DNA from: Ceratodon purpureus | Taxonomy: Eukaryota; Streptophyta; Bryopsida; Pseudoditrichales; Ditrichaceae | DNA length: 64,000 bases | Assembly: GCA_014871385.1 (NCBI GenBank) | Contig: CM026426.1 | Coordinates: 13,049,958 to 13,113,957, forward strand | Direction of reading: 5' to 3' | In this document: in pieces, positions 34,363 through 44,500 of the stretch | Layout: each line of letters opens with the position of its first letter | Numbering within the stretch: the first letter of the stretch is position 1 | The notes under the pieces: model-generated | Databases searched by the model: none | What the model was told of the DNA's origin: nothing | Seen by the model: the letters and a program-made list of their open reading frames with translations, nothing else | Position numbers and translations under genes: made by a program

Positions 34363-35220
34363 TTGGCGTGTCGTTATTCTCCACATGATAGCTGGAGAGA
34401 TGCTCCAAGGATTCAGAAGGCCCCGTCTGGCCTAAGTAGGACAAGATTGATCATTCTTGACTTGAACCATGTGCTATGCAACATCGTTTTTGTCCACGGC
34501 AAGAAAGACGATATACCCCCACATACTTATGTGGACATCGGGGAGAAGATCCAATACGAGAAGCCGGTGCTAATAAAGGCTGCCAAAAGGGAGAAGTACA
34601 GACTAGTGACCGCCCGTCCAAACGTCCGATTATTTTTAGAGAAGCTAACCTCCATGGCACATGTATGGGTTTGGACTTGCATGGCAAGGGACATGGCTGT
34701 GCCAATAGTTTCTTGGTTGTTTGGGGACTGCCATCCTCTATTCCTTTTGTCTCAAGAGCATTGCACAACCCTGAAACATGAGCAGTAGAATGTTATGTAT
34801 CGGTCTGAGGATGGACATCATGAAGCGTTTTTTAAGGAACTTCAGCTTTTCCAGGACTATGCAGTGGCCTGTAGATTTAAAGGGATTCGTACCTAAACCC
34901 AAAAACACATTGATCGTGGATGATAGCCCGTTGAAGTGTTTCCTGAATCCGCCAGAGAATTGCTTTCACCCGCAACCATGGCGTAGCTCAAATGAATCAC
35001 ACAGTAATATTTTGAAAGAACTTGGAGTACTTTTTGTGTGAGTCGAGACAGTATGTCAGTCCCGGAATTTGTGAATATATTGATGGTGGATCCTGAAGGA
35101 TCTAGAGTCTTCGGTCAAGATCCGGTGTCAAAGAACAGTCGTATTGGGAAGACATTAGAACCTTTCACTAGGTTGATTAGGCCCAGCATTCTCATGCTGG
35201 TTCGTACCGGTTGTAAATAG
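34363..35220 (+). pseudogene. FCP1-like HAD-domain segment 2, element B (interrupted)
   Basis: LSRTRLIILDLNHVLCNIV is motif I with the nucleophile Asp kept and the second acid replaced by Asn (DLNH, against DxDxT). TARPNVRLFLEKLTSMAHV and WVWTCMARDM form motif II. In a second frame, KPKNTLIVDDSPLKCFLNPP (about 34890-34950) is an intact motif IV, followed by CFHPQPW and, after a further break, SVPEFVNILMVDPEGS. At least two interruptions separate these pieces. It is closer to canonical plant FCP1-like domains than the element A copies. Confidence 0.55.
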
Positions 35221-35937
35221 CTGTATACTCTGAGGCTTAGATTAAGGCGACGATCTTAATCATTTTGATACTTTTGAGGTTGCCCGGTATACATGTTTTG
35301 GTTTTTCTGCGATTTTGGAGAGTATGGCAGAAGTAAAACTTGATGGAAACTTTTTGGACGTGCATGAATCTTGATGAGATGTTCTGTATCATGTTTTAGT
35401 ATGTTGAAATCATAGCACTTCATGGTGCACAAAACAATTTAAGCTGTACTCCCTTTAATTGTATGCAATCTACATAGAGGTGCAAAGGATATACTTCTGT
35501 TGGGGAAAATGCATACTGTTTTTTCGGCTATTATCCTCGACGTTACGGAGGACGATGTGGGCATTCTGTGCATTTGTCAACGCATGAGCACAACAAATAT
35601 CACTTCCAGAATTTGAGCACTTTATGGTTACAATGTACTGCAATATGCACACTGCTTTGGCAGAGTATTTGTTGCCTTTCTTGATAGTGTAGGATCATTG
35701 TAGAAGCGTTTGTTTTTCTTACAAGTGTTTCAGTGAAAGATGCCCTTCTACCTAGCTTTATTTTGAAACCTGAACGGTGAATTGTAATAAAAATCGGTAT
35801 ATTGTGATGTAATAGGTACATTTTGAATAAAAATTTGAAGAACTGTCTTGTCGCTACGTTCAATTTGCTAAAATTTGAGCACATTTTAACGTTTGCTTTA
35901 AATTTCCCAGGGCTTTGGAGACGGAGCTGCTTACAGT

Positions 35938-36234
35938 ATGCAATCTACACTTAAGAATTCTACCAAACAAGGGGTGCGTCGAGACGCACGTGACTGCTAT
36001 GTTCTTCCAGCAATGGACTATTCTTTACCTTCAGAACTAAAGGTTGGTCTCGTCAATAGCTGGCCACATCGGCCAAAACAGATGGTGAACCCACGTAGGA
36101 TAGTTCATGCGTATTCAGATGTGAATACTTCTTTCTATGGGAACACGTACACAAAATTTCCAAGAAGGCGATCAGGAACTGGAATACCATCGAAAATCAA
36201 GGTCATTGGCCCCATGCCCCGTGGAAGTACTTGA
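35938..36234 (+). CDS. Unrecognised open frame, possible terminal exon
   Basis: The frame, preceded by CTGCTTACAG (acceptor-like), encodes RRDARDCYVLPAMDYSLPSE and a basic tail, KFPRRRSGTGIPSKIKVIGP. No family was recognised. It may be a last exon linked to element B or an unrelated host exon. Confidence 0.25.
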   Translation: MQSTLKNSTKQGVRRDARDCYVLPAMDYSLPSELKVGLVNSWPHRPKQMVNPRRIVHAYSDVNTSFYGNTYTKFPRRRSGTGIPSKIKVIGPMPRGST

Positions 36235-36339
36235 TCAAATAGAGATGCAGTTATGAAAATATACGAAGGAAGAAAGGCTGCAGCAGCGGCAGGAATTTCT
36301 CGTTGGACTGATAGTATGTAGTGAATTACATATATAGAT

Positions 36340-36540
36340 CGTCGACAGCTCCATGCGTTGGAACCTCCAGCCCCTCCGGGTTGGTTAGTTTTATTTAAAA
36401 AAATAAATAAAAAAATAACCCATTGGATTTTGTGATTCTTTATTCTTTCTGACCAGCACTGATCTACTTGGCATTTGTACTTTATTTGCAACGAGTAATG
36501 AAGCTTCTCGTTTGTGTCAAAAAAAATAAAATAAAAAAAT
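36340..36540 (+). mobile_element. 5'-truncated retroposon with perfect 14-bp target duplication
   Basis: Direct repeats TTACATATATAGAT at 36326-36339 and 36541-36554 bracket a 201-bp insert that ends in an A-rich tail (AAAAAAAATAAAATAAAAAAAT). Sequence before the tail (TTGCAACGAGTAATGAAGC) resembles the 3' end of the LINE at 59.7 kb (TTGCAATGAAGTTTCC on its sense strand), so it is probably a LINE 3' fragment or a SINE sharing that tail. The intact duplication suggests recent insertion. Confidence 0.85.
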
Positions 36541-36889
36541 TTACATATATAGATGTGGACGCATAGGTTTCAGCTAAACCCGTATTGGGCAAAAGTATAT
36601 GTATTACATACCACATAAATGGAATGAAGATGATTTTTAGCAGGAAAAGGTGTTCATTGTTCTACATAGATCTTGTGAAATGGAAGTTGCAAGCAACTAC
36701 GCATTCAGTATATGTGAAGTATTCTCAAAGACACACATCGAGTGTTTGAAAACGTCACAAAATTCTCATGTATTTCTAGAGGTCAGTTAAGCCCAATCCA
36801 ATTAATTCTAATGAACTCTGACTGAAATCAATGTAATTAAGAACATGTTATTGATTTTACAACCTTATGATACAAACTCTGAAGTGAAA

Positions 36890-37180
36890 TGTATGACGAA
36901 CTTTAATGAGTTTCGAAAAGTCTAGAGGACGCAATTCACCACCAATGTCCCAAAATCGCCTCCTTTTCCCAATTTAATGAATATCGTGTTCTTGTCACTT
37001 CTCGCATAGTGGGTTGTTGCCTGGCACAACTCATTTTTTGCGTGCAATTGCTCACTCAGCAGTTCCAAGCCACTTCGTCCCCACATCTGCTCAAACGAGT
37101 CCATTAGGATTCAAACCTGGATCAGTTATATGAGACAAAGGCTCACCTCCAACCAACAATGAGCTCGTGGCTTGGTGTTC
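36890..37180 (-). mobile_element. tRNA-derived SINE-like sequence
   Basis: On the minus strand GAGCTCATTGTTGGTTGGAG (A-box-like) is followed about 45 bp later by CAGGTTTGAATCC (B-box-like), the spacing of an internal RNA polymerase III promoter. No folded tRNA with a plausible anticodon arm is evident. The 3' end and target duplication were not resolved. Confidence 0.5.
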
Positions 37181-37478
37181 AAACTATCACTACAAACTAA
37201 CTTATACGCCCGTTTTACTGGTTTCTTGTTACTGGTTACTTGTAACTAAAGTGTCTATTGTCAAAAAGGGGGAGCAGATCTTCACTTCCATACCTTTGTC
37301 CAGTGGGCTTTCGATTGGGGGTAGATCAAACAGACACTTAATTCGCGTGGTCTCTTCCAGAGACCGAAGTTTCTCTCTCTCTATTTTTTGAATTGTATAC
37401 TTAGATACTACAATCTCAATCAAATATTTACTTTATTTTTTCCTTTTTAAATTTGAATCTTTAATAGTATATTATAAA

Positions 37479-37480
<2 letters not shown>

Positions 37481-37528
<48 letters not shown>
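37481..37528. repeat. (GT)n microsatellite
   Basis: Twenty-four uninterrupted GT units. Confidence 0.97.
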
Positions 37529-37530
<2 letters not shown>

Positions 37531-38726
37531 ACTTTTATAAAATACTATAGAATTTTTTACAAAATATACAAATTAAAAAGGTTTATAGTTTATCAAAATA
37601 TATAGATAGATAGTTTTGGATCTTCATCCTTGGATCTTTGATTTTCATTTTTGAATCTTTAACTTTTATGTTAAATCTTTAATTTTCGTTTTGGGATCTT
37701 TAATTCTCATATTTGGATTTTCTAAAATCAACTTGAAATATTTTGTTTGAAATTTTGGAAATTTTATTACATAACGAGGATTACAAAAATTATGTTTAAC
37801 TTTACTATTGCTAGGTTCTCATTACCAAATCCCTTGTAAGCCTTTGTTAAAGCCCTCACCGCCTTGGCATATATGATCAAAAAGAAGCTCTAAATCAAAA
37901 ATTGACCTTTCAACCATGAAGAATTACAAAGATGCTACTTTGGAGCGGAGGAAGAAAAGCCGCAAGGCCCTTCAACTATTCAAGGCAATTGACTTTTGAG
38001 GGGTATGGCACCCTGAATTAATGCGTCGGAAGAGTCCATTTATAGTTGGGTGGGGCGCTTGAACGCCAACAACTCATAAGATTTGAGATTGACAGACAAA
38101 AACACCTTGCAGTGTAGATGCTATAAGCTTTCAAAAACAAATCCAAAATTTGATCTTTAACATTTATATATACTTATTAACCCTTAAAGGCTTTAGAGAC
38201 CATATTATGGTCGTGGCACTTTTGGGCAAGCTATTCTAAGGTATCAGTGTTTATTTATTTTTTTAAATATTTACTACATGTAATTTAAGAGGTAGCTTTC
38301 CAATGGCGCAAATTTTAAAGAAATTTTAATTATAATACAAATATTATGAATTTTAGAAGAAATGTGCTTAAATCTAGGCAGCCAATAACCGATCATAATC
38401 TACCATTTTTCTGCCTAAGTTGCACGTCATTTAAGAGGGTAGAAGGTAACAAGTCTGAATTTCAATGGGTGGGCACTTGCAAAATAATGGGTCCACTATT
38501 TTTTCATCCATACACATTGATAACAATTTTCATCCAATATATGTTTTCATGGAAGGGTCACTAGTGGGAGGGCTTGCATGTATGACTGATTCTATGACCA
38601 AGATGGTGACCGAAATCAAATTTCATGTTCAAGATGGCTCCCTGGTCATCTCCTTTCGATATTGGTCAAATTGGTCATTCCAAACTTAGCAGGGGTCGTG
38701 AACAGTAGTAGGGTCCCACTGCGACC
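37529..38726. other. AT-rich intergenic DNA
   Basis: Short degenerate repeats around ATCTTTAATTTTC (37615-37730). The segment 38465-38560 (AATGGGTGGGCAC, CATCCATAC, CATCCAATAT) resembles parts of 48130-48370 and may be a dispersed element. No gene supported. Confidence 0.5.
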
Positions 38727-38826
38727 AGCTTCGTGAATTTGAAATTGTAATTTTTTGTTCAGCTTCGTGAATTTGGAATCGTAATTTTTTGTTGAGCTTC
38801 GTGAATTTGGAATTGTAATGTTTTTT
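38727..38826. repeat. Tandem repeat, three 34-bp units
   Basis: AGCTTCGTGAATTTGGAATT blocks start at 38727, 38761 and 38795. Confidence 0.9.
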
Positions 38827-40380
38827 TACATGGAAGGTTCTTGCAATTGATACCAGAGAGAGAGGGGATCGAGGGTTTCTCAAGGCTGCCCTAGGTTGGC
38901 TGCTACGCAGTGCGTAACATCGCACCGCTCGCACCTACTTTTCCAACCTTATTGTCCAGAAGCGAGGGATTCAGTGCTTCCATTCTTGATTCTTGGCGAT
39001 CACCTCAACACATTCTTACATACAAGACATCGCCATAACTATCTAAGACCAGCTATACTAGCACTGATTTAAGTGATTGAACATCACAGAAGCTCTTGAA
39101 CTGACGCTCAAAGCACCTCCTCTTGCACCTGTGATGTTCCGATCAAAGCTCCTCCTCTCGCTCTACCCCGTCTCGCACCTCCGCGTTGCATCCCCTCGCC
39201 GGAACCTGCAACTCACTCCCTTCAGTCACATTCACGCTCCGCACCGCCGCTAGCTCCAGCGACCAAACACAAGCCTCGCCTCCCACTGCTAGAGTGCGAG
39301 AGTAGTGCCTTCCTACGTCGCGAGCAACGCTGCCCTTCGCTGGTGCCTGCTGCATCTCCCCTTCTGTCGACCTCTCTCTCACGCTTCCAATGATGCTCTC
39401 TTCTAGACTCCCTCTCGCTCTTGACGTCGACGTCGCCGTTGTGCACACTTCTCTCCCTCTCGCTCTCGACGCTCTGCACAATGCGGTAATCTAATCTTGC
39501 TACTGGGCTGATAATCTGCGTAAAGGGTATCAACCCCACTACCGGGTACAATCATGCCTTCGATAAACTTGTGAGTATACAATGAAAGGGGTCAAATGGA
39601 GCCGGAATGTACAGTAAGCGGAAGGCCCGGAACATGTGGCAAATTTATTTCACTAGAATAATCGCTGCGCGCTTCGTCTCTGGCCCACTATACATCTGAA
39701 TTAGGAAATAAGTAATGGGCCCAAGAATTCGCATGGCTGTCATTGGTCAGAATAGCGCATGAACAGTTCCCATGCGCGAGAATTGTGTGGTGCACCCCGG
39801 GAGAGGTCTGTAACCCCCCAATTTATAAGTGATCTCCCCTCTCCACCAATGAGGATTAAGCTTCGTGACTAGGAAATTTTTTGGTCATACAATTTGGTCA
39901 TAGTGGACAAGTATTCCACTAGTGGGTGTTATGAAAACCCAACGCCGTTCCCTCGCTTCTGGTGCGGCCAGGTCGATGAGTTCCAAATGCGTTCCCATAG
40001 CCGTTCCCATAGCCGTTCCCATAGCCTCGACAGCCAGAGCTTCTCCGTCGCGGCGTGCATGCACGCTGCTCAGAACGAACGCCTTCCACTCCGCATCGTC
40101 GTCGAGGTCTTGTTCGGGGAGCCCCTGAAGCTGCGAGACGCCATCACAGGGATAAGCCAATCGATTCAGGAGGACCGCGCCATTGGGGACTCCGGCAGCT
40201 CATTGGGAAAACCACCCCTGTGAGACGAATCTCCCAATCCATCAGCGAGTCAGCATCTTTGCACTCTGGACATGGGAATCCTGGTGCAGGTGCATCATCC
40301 GAAAGGAAGAAACCAGAAGAATGTGACGATTGTCGTGAAACCGCGCTCAAGGTGCATGGTTTCCGCGACTAAGGAATCGG
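38827..40380. other. Region with possible decayed coding sequence
   Basis: 39143-39551 is CT-rich with short Arg/Ser/Glu frames and nothing recognisable. On the minus strand 39885-40190 has a protein-like stretch (DGVSQLQGLPEQDLDDDAEW, then KAFVLSSVHARRDGEAL), with a related frame upstream containing FPCPECKDADSLMDWEIRL. The frame is broken between them. A 12-bp CCATAGCCGTTC repeat occurs about three times at 39986-40022. No family is assigned. Confidence 0.3.
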
Positions 40381-40891
40381 TCGTAGCCATGTTTGCGATG
40401 GTTCTTGAGATGATCATAGGAATGACTGTTGATTGATGCCCCTGCGTATTGAAAGGACGGGAATCAGACTGAGGACTGAGTTGAAGTCAGCTTGAACGCG
40501 TACTAGGTGCGTAGTTTAGTGGCAGAATTGGAGCGACGGCGTTGATTGTGGAGGAGCTAGCTCCGGCAGCGGAGTTAATGGTCGTGTAGACAAAAAGGTG
40601 AGCCCTGATATCATTTGTGGGAATGCGAGTGTGGATTTGCCTGGAGGAAGGATTGTGTGAGGAGTTTGTGAGGTAAATGTGGGAGAGGTTTGGGTCTATG
40701 AGTTTCGGTTTTTGTGATGTTGATGTTATTTTGATCTCTTTGCATTCTGTTATGCCAGGGTCAGGGTATGGTTTCATTAAGATTGATATTTTGAGACTGT
40801 CAGTAGAGTTCAGAGTCTGAGAATTAGAGGTTTGAATGATTTTCCATCGAATTGCTGTGAGAGCCAGGTGTGACTAAAAAGTGGGTCAGTA

Positions 40892-41312
40892 AGGTGAAGG
40901 CACCCATAGCCGACCAGGTACCCATAACTAATCAGTAGACTTCTCCATTTCCGACCTCCATTTTCAACCACTTACTATTCACAATCTTGGGAGATCTAGA
41001 AGAAAGTATCAAGCATGATTGGTAAAAAGGGAATCAAAGGGAAACATAAGGGAATATTTTGGTAGTAGCACAATGATCAAGTTTTGGTGTCATAGTGGTC
41101 GGTTTTAGGTGGGCCTACATATCGGTTATATGTATTACAAAAAAAATGTCTTTCAAAATTCATAGTAAATTAAATATAGAAGTAAACATGACATTTAAAG
41201 TTGCATTCCTCCTTAAACCTATTTCTCTTTCAAGGAAAAATCTCTCTCAACTTATACACCTCCAATCTTAGTGGCAAATTTCTTAACTGGTCGGTTATAG
41301 GTGCCTCCACCT
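40892..41312. mobile_element. TA-flanked MITE (Stowaway-like)
   Basis: The ends AGGTGAAGGCACCCATAGCC and, inverted, AGGTGGAGGCACCTATAACC both continue into GACCAG. TA dinucleotides at 40890-40891 and 41313-41314 fit a Tc1/mariner-type target. The 421-bp interior has no transposase. Confidence 0.8.
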
Positions 41313-41585
41313 TAATCTCCATTCTCTCTGTCATGCACAATGTGACTCAACAAGCAGTAAGACTTAGTTCAATCAAGCACTAACTCTCTAAGCGCAGCGG
41401 AATCAGACAGGGAGTATGGCAAGATGTGAATCGGACCCTTGGTCTTCTGTCCATTCGCTGACAGACAACACTGACACAAGTCGACTTTTCAAATAACCAG
41501 GTTCACACTCAACAAAGCAAGCTCAAAGTACTCACAATTCCCCAAGGGTGCAAAGTCTGTTGATTAGCTTAACTCAATGGAACAA

Positions 41586-44500
41586 TTAATCTCTAAATGC
41601 CCATCACATGTTGAACCTCAAAACTGCCATTTTACACCCCTTCGTGCAATAAAAGCACTTATGGATTTTGGATGAAATATTTGGAGGTTTTGACCGTAGG
41701 ATCTTATAACTAACATGACCATTGATTATGTTACCAATTTATGACCGTTGGTTTTTTTTCAGTAAAAAGATTATAATGTTTGAAGTTGGCTGAATTTTTT
41801 TTGACCCTGCCCTAAGAAGAATGTGACTGTTTTTTTTATCTAAATTCAAAGATTTTGAAGGTTTTTGACTTCGACAAGTTGGAATTATTTGTAAGCACAA
41901 GTCATGTAGTATGTGTACCAAATATGAGCATGTGATCATATGTGTAGCATTTTCAAAAAAATGCATATTTGGGAGGGGGTCAAAGAACACACACATGCAC
42001 TAGTTTTTTTCAAACACTTCGATGAGAGAAGATAAATTAAAATTTAGTCCATCCCAACGGTCAAAGTAAACCTCTGCTCCACTTTGAAATTTAAGAAAAA
42101 AAAAATAAAAAAAATGAAAAACCTAATCAAGATCTAGAACTGAAACTCACTAAGGAAAAAGAACTGATTATATCAGTAGGGCAGCAAGGGAGGCCGGGTC
42201 AAGGCTTGAGGAAGGGCGGATGGAAGGGTGTGAGCCTGTCAACCGCTGCGCAGTTCGTTGGCTGTGACAGCCTGCCTTCGAACCACCTACCCCGATTTCT
42301 CAATTCAAATGCTGGCGCCCAGAGCCGTCCCCGCCATCGTCACCTTCCCGACCCCGCCACCGCGCGCAGTCGCGGCGTCCGCCCTCGCTGCCTCCACCCG
42401 GGACTGTGGTGACTCACCCGCCCTCACCCAACCCCGCCCGCCCTCTCCCAACTCTGCCCGCTCTCTGCCAATCCCGCCCGTCCTCGCGCTGTCCGCCCGG
42501 GCTTCGCGACCCTGGTGCCATGGCTCGGCCCTTGCCTGGGCCCGCAAGTAGTACCCCACCCCCTTGTTACACAGTCCCTCCTATGCTCCCACCTTCCTGT
42601 TTTCGCAAGCTTACAGTTTCCCCGACCCTGTCTGTTCAGCTGATTTCAAGTCTTCAAAAGTCAAAAAAAAAAAATTAGTAAATAAAAAATGAGGCACGGA
42701 TGAAGTAAAATATGCTGGAAATAGAAAGGAAATTTTGAAGAATGACTCCGATAATTGAAAGGAAAAAATAAAAAATAAAAAATAAAAAAAAAATAAAAAA
42801 AAATGTAGAAAATAAATTAATGAATTGATATGTTGAGGTAGCAAAAAATTCTGACATGTACGAGAACTACTTCAAGTTGCTCCAGAAATTAATCCATATT
42901 TGGATTATAAAGAACCGACCTCTATTCAAGCACGAGTGTGATAAATCTCAAAGCATCCTTTGTTGAGGCACATATATTTGCTCTCGCAACGTTCGCAAGA
43001 ATAGTTACACCTCTTCGTGGTGCACACTACACAAAGTCTTCGCAATGTAGTCCACTTTGGAACATGGATTGCTTGACCATGCATGGGCTCATCATCTCTC
43101 CTATGAGGCCAATTGCAAGTGAGCACTTCACAAAAGTTTGTCTTGAACTGGAGGTGTGTCATTCGTGCTCTTCTAATCCGGCCTTGTCTCAAAATTGCCA
43201 AATAGTAGATGTACATGTTGACAATAGTTTGATCGAGAAAGAAAATAAAGGACGCTGCTACCACTTGTGAGAACAAGTTTGGCATGTATAGGAAGCTCTC
43301 AACTAGTCTCCTACATCAACCCCGGGCATAAAAGTTGTGTACTCATGATGAATTGGACTTGATGGCACATTCTCCGTGACTGCACCATTGCGGCGTGGAA
43401 CCATTGTAATTGGCATACAAGGAAACTCTATGGGAAAGGCATAAGTAGATAAAAGTACTACTGCCTTTTTGTCCTTCCAAATAACACTTGACATTCCACG
43501 GGATTCGTGCATCCTCCATGCCAATGTACCGTGTGGCAATTTGTTGAATTCCTTCACATTCTTGAATTCAAGAGGCAAACCAACTCTATTGATTCGCACT
43601 GTCCCTAATGCATAAGTCCCTAGGTTTGATAGTTCCTCAAAAAGGCCAATTGAGGTGAAGTAATTGTCCATTACAACACAATGCCCCTTGCAATGGTTCC
43701 CCTCCAATAATTGCATAAATACCTCATGAGCAAGTCTTGATTCACCACGAGGTATGCGTTGAGGTTCTTAATTCCCATCACCATTTCTATTGGCATCTCT
43801 ATTTTTTCCACAATAAATGTCAAAATTGCAAACAAATTTTGATATAGAATCTGCCAAGCACCATACCTTTATACCCCATTTCTAGGGTTTTTTGGCATGT
43901 ATTGATGGGCTGGGCAATAACTACCTTTATATCGAATCATCATTTCATCTATAGTGAGAAATGGACCCAATTGCCACGCACTCATGAAATTCAATCGCAC
44001 AATGTCCATCACCGGTCTAACTTGGCGCATTTTATCATAACCTGGCAATAAAGGATCATCAATGTATGATGTCGGGTTTGTGAGATGTAAACATTTTGTC
44101 AAAGCTTCAGACCTCGTCCGGGACATAATATTACTGATAGTTGGGCAATGGTAAAATGACGGTTTCTTCAACCAATAACTTCTTATATTAGATTGTCTTT
44201 TCATACCCATATACAAAATCACTGCCAAAAATGCTTTCAACCCAGCCACCGTTAGTGGCTCCCAATTAAGTCCTCCACGTGAACTACCATTTCCATCCAC
44301 TTCTGTTGCATACCGGTTTGTCTCCTCAACAATACTCCTCAACATTGTCACGGGCCAAAACATATGAAACAATGTCATAAAAGAGGGCATTCTCCACCAT
44401 ATTTTTTTAGGCTCACTTCTCATACAACACTAAATGCAAAGGGTTCGTAGGTGTGATTTGAATTGCCCCAAGTTGAATCTCGGTAGCGATATTTGACACT

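Larger units (their letters stand above)
127..35261. repeat. Dispersed palindrome family B, about ATTAAGGTGGTCATCTTAAT (about 20 copies)
   Basis: Copies start near 127, 748, 1219, 23410, 25371, 25431, 26954, 27294, 27348, 27491, 27591, 29375, 29430, 29595, 29739, 33276, 33439, 33623, 33907 and 35240. Some are perfect inverted repeats with 10-bp arms around two bases (27591-27612 and 33439-33460). None is inside the element A insertion, and all element B copies lie in introns or between genes. The outer ATTAAG/CTTAAT arms are best kept, while the centre varies (GGTC, GACC, GTCA, TTAC). Confidence 0.88.
23410..35261. mobile_element. Element B: diverged, broken relative of element A
   Basis: It has the same order as the right half of element A: a plus-strand ParB/methyltransferase-like gene, then FCP1-like domains. 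Shared features include the GQHT motif, an intron splitting the methyltransferase-like motif, and the LIVDDSP motif. The palindrome family is different. The ends were not found: no terminal repeat like that of element A could be confirmed around 35-38 kb, and the left limit may lie beyond base 1 if the 1-2.7 kb region belongs to the same copy. Several frames are interrupted, so this copy looks old and non-functional. Confidence 0.6.

Noticed and set aside
37080-37170. A tRNA gene on the minus strand
   Set aside because: Same reason: only the internal promoter boxes are kept.
38160-38200. Right terminal repeat of element B (inverted AAGGGTTAATAAG)
   Set aside because: Similarity to the element A end is limited to AAGGG and AT-rich sequence, and can arise by chance. 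No flanking evidence supports it.
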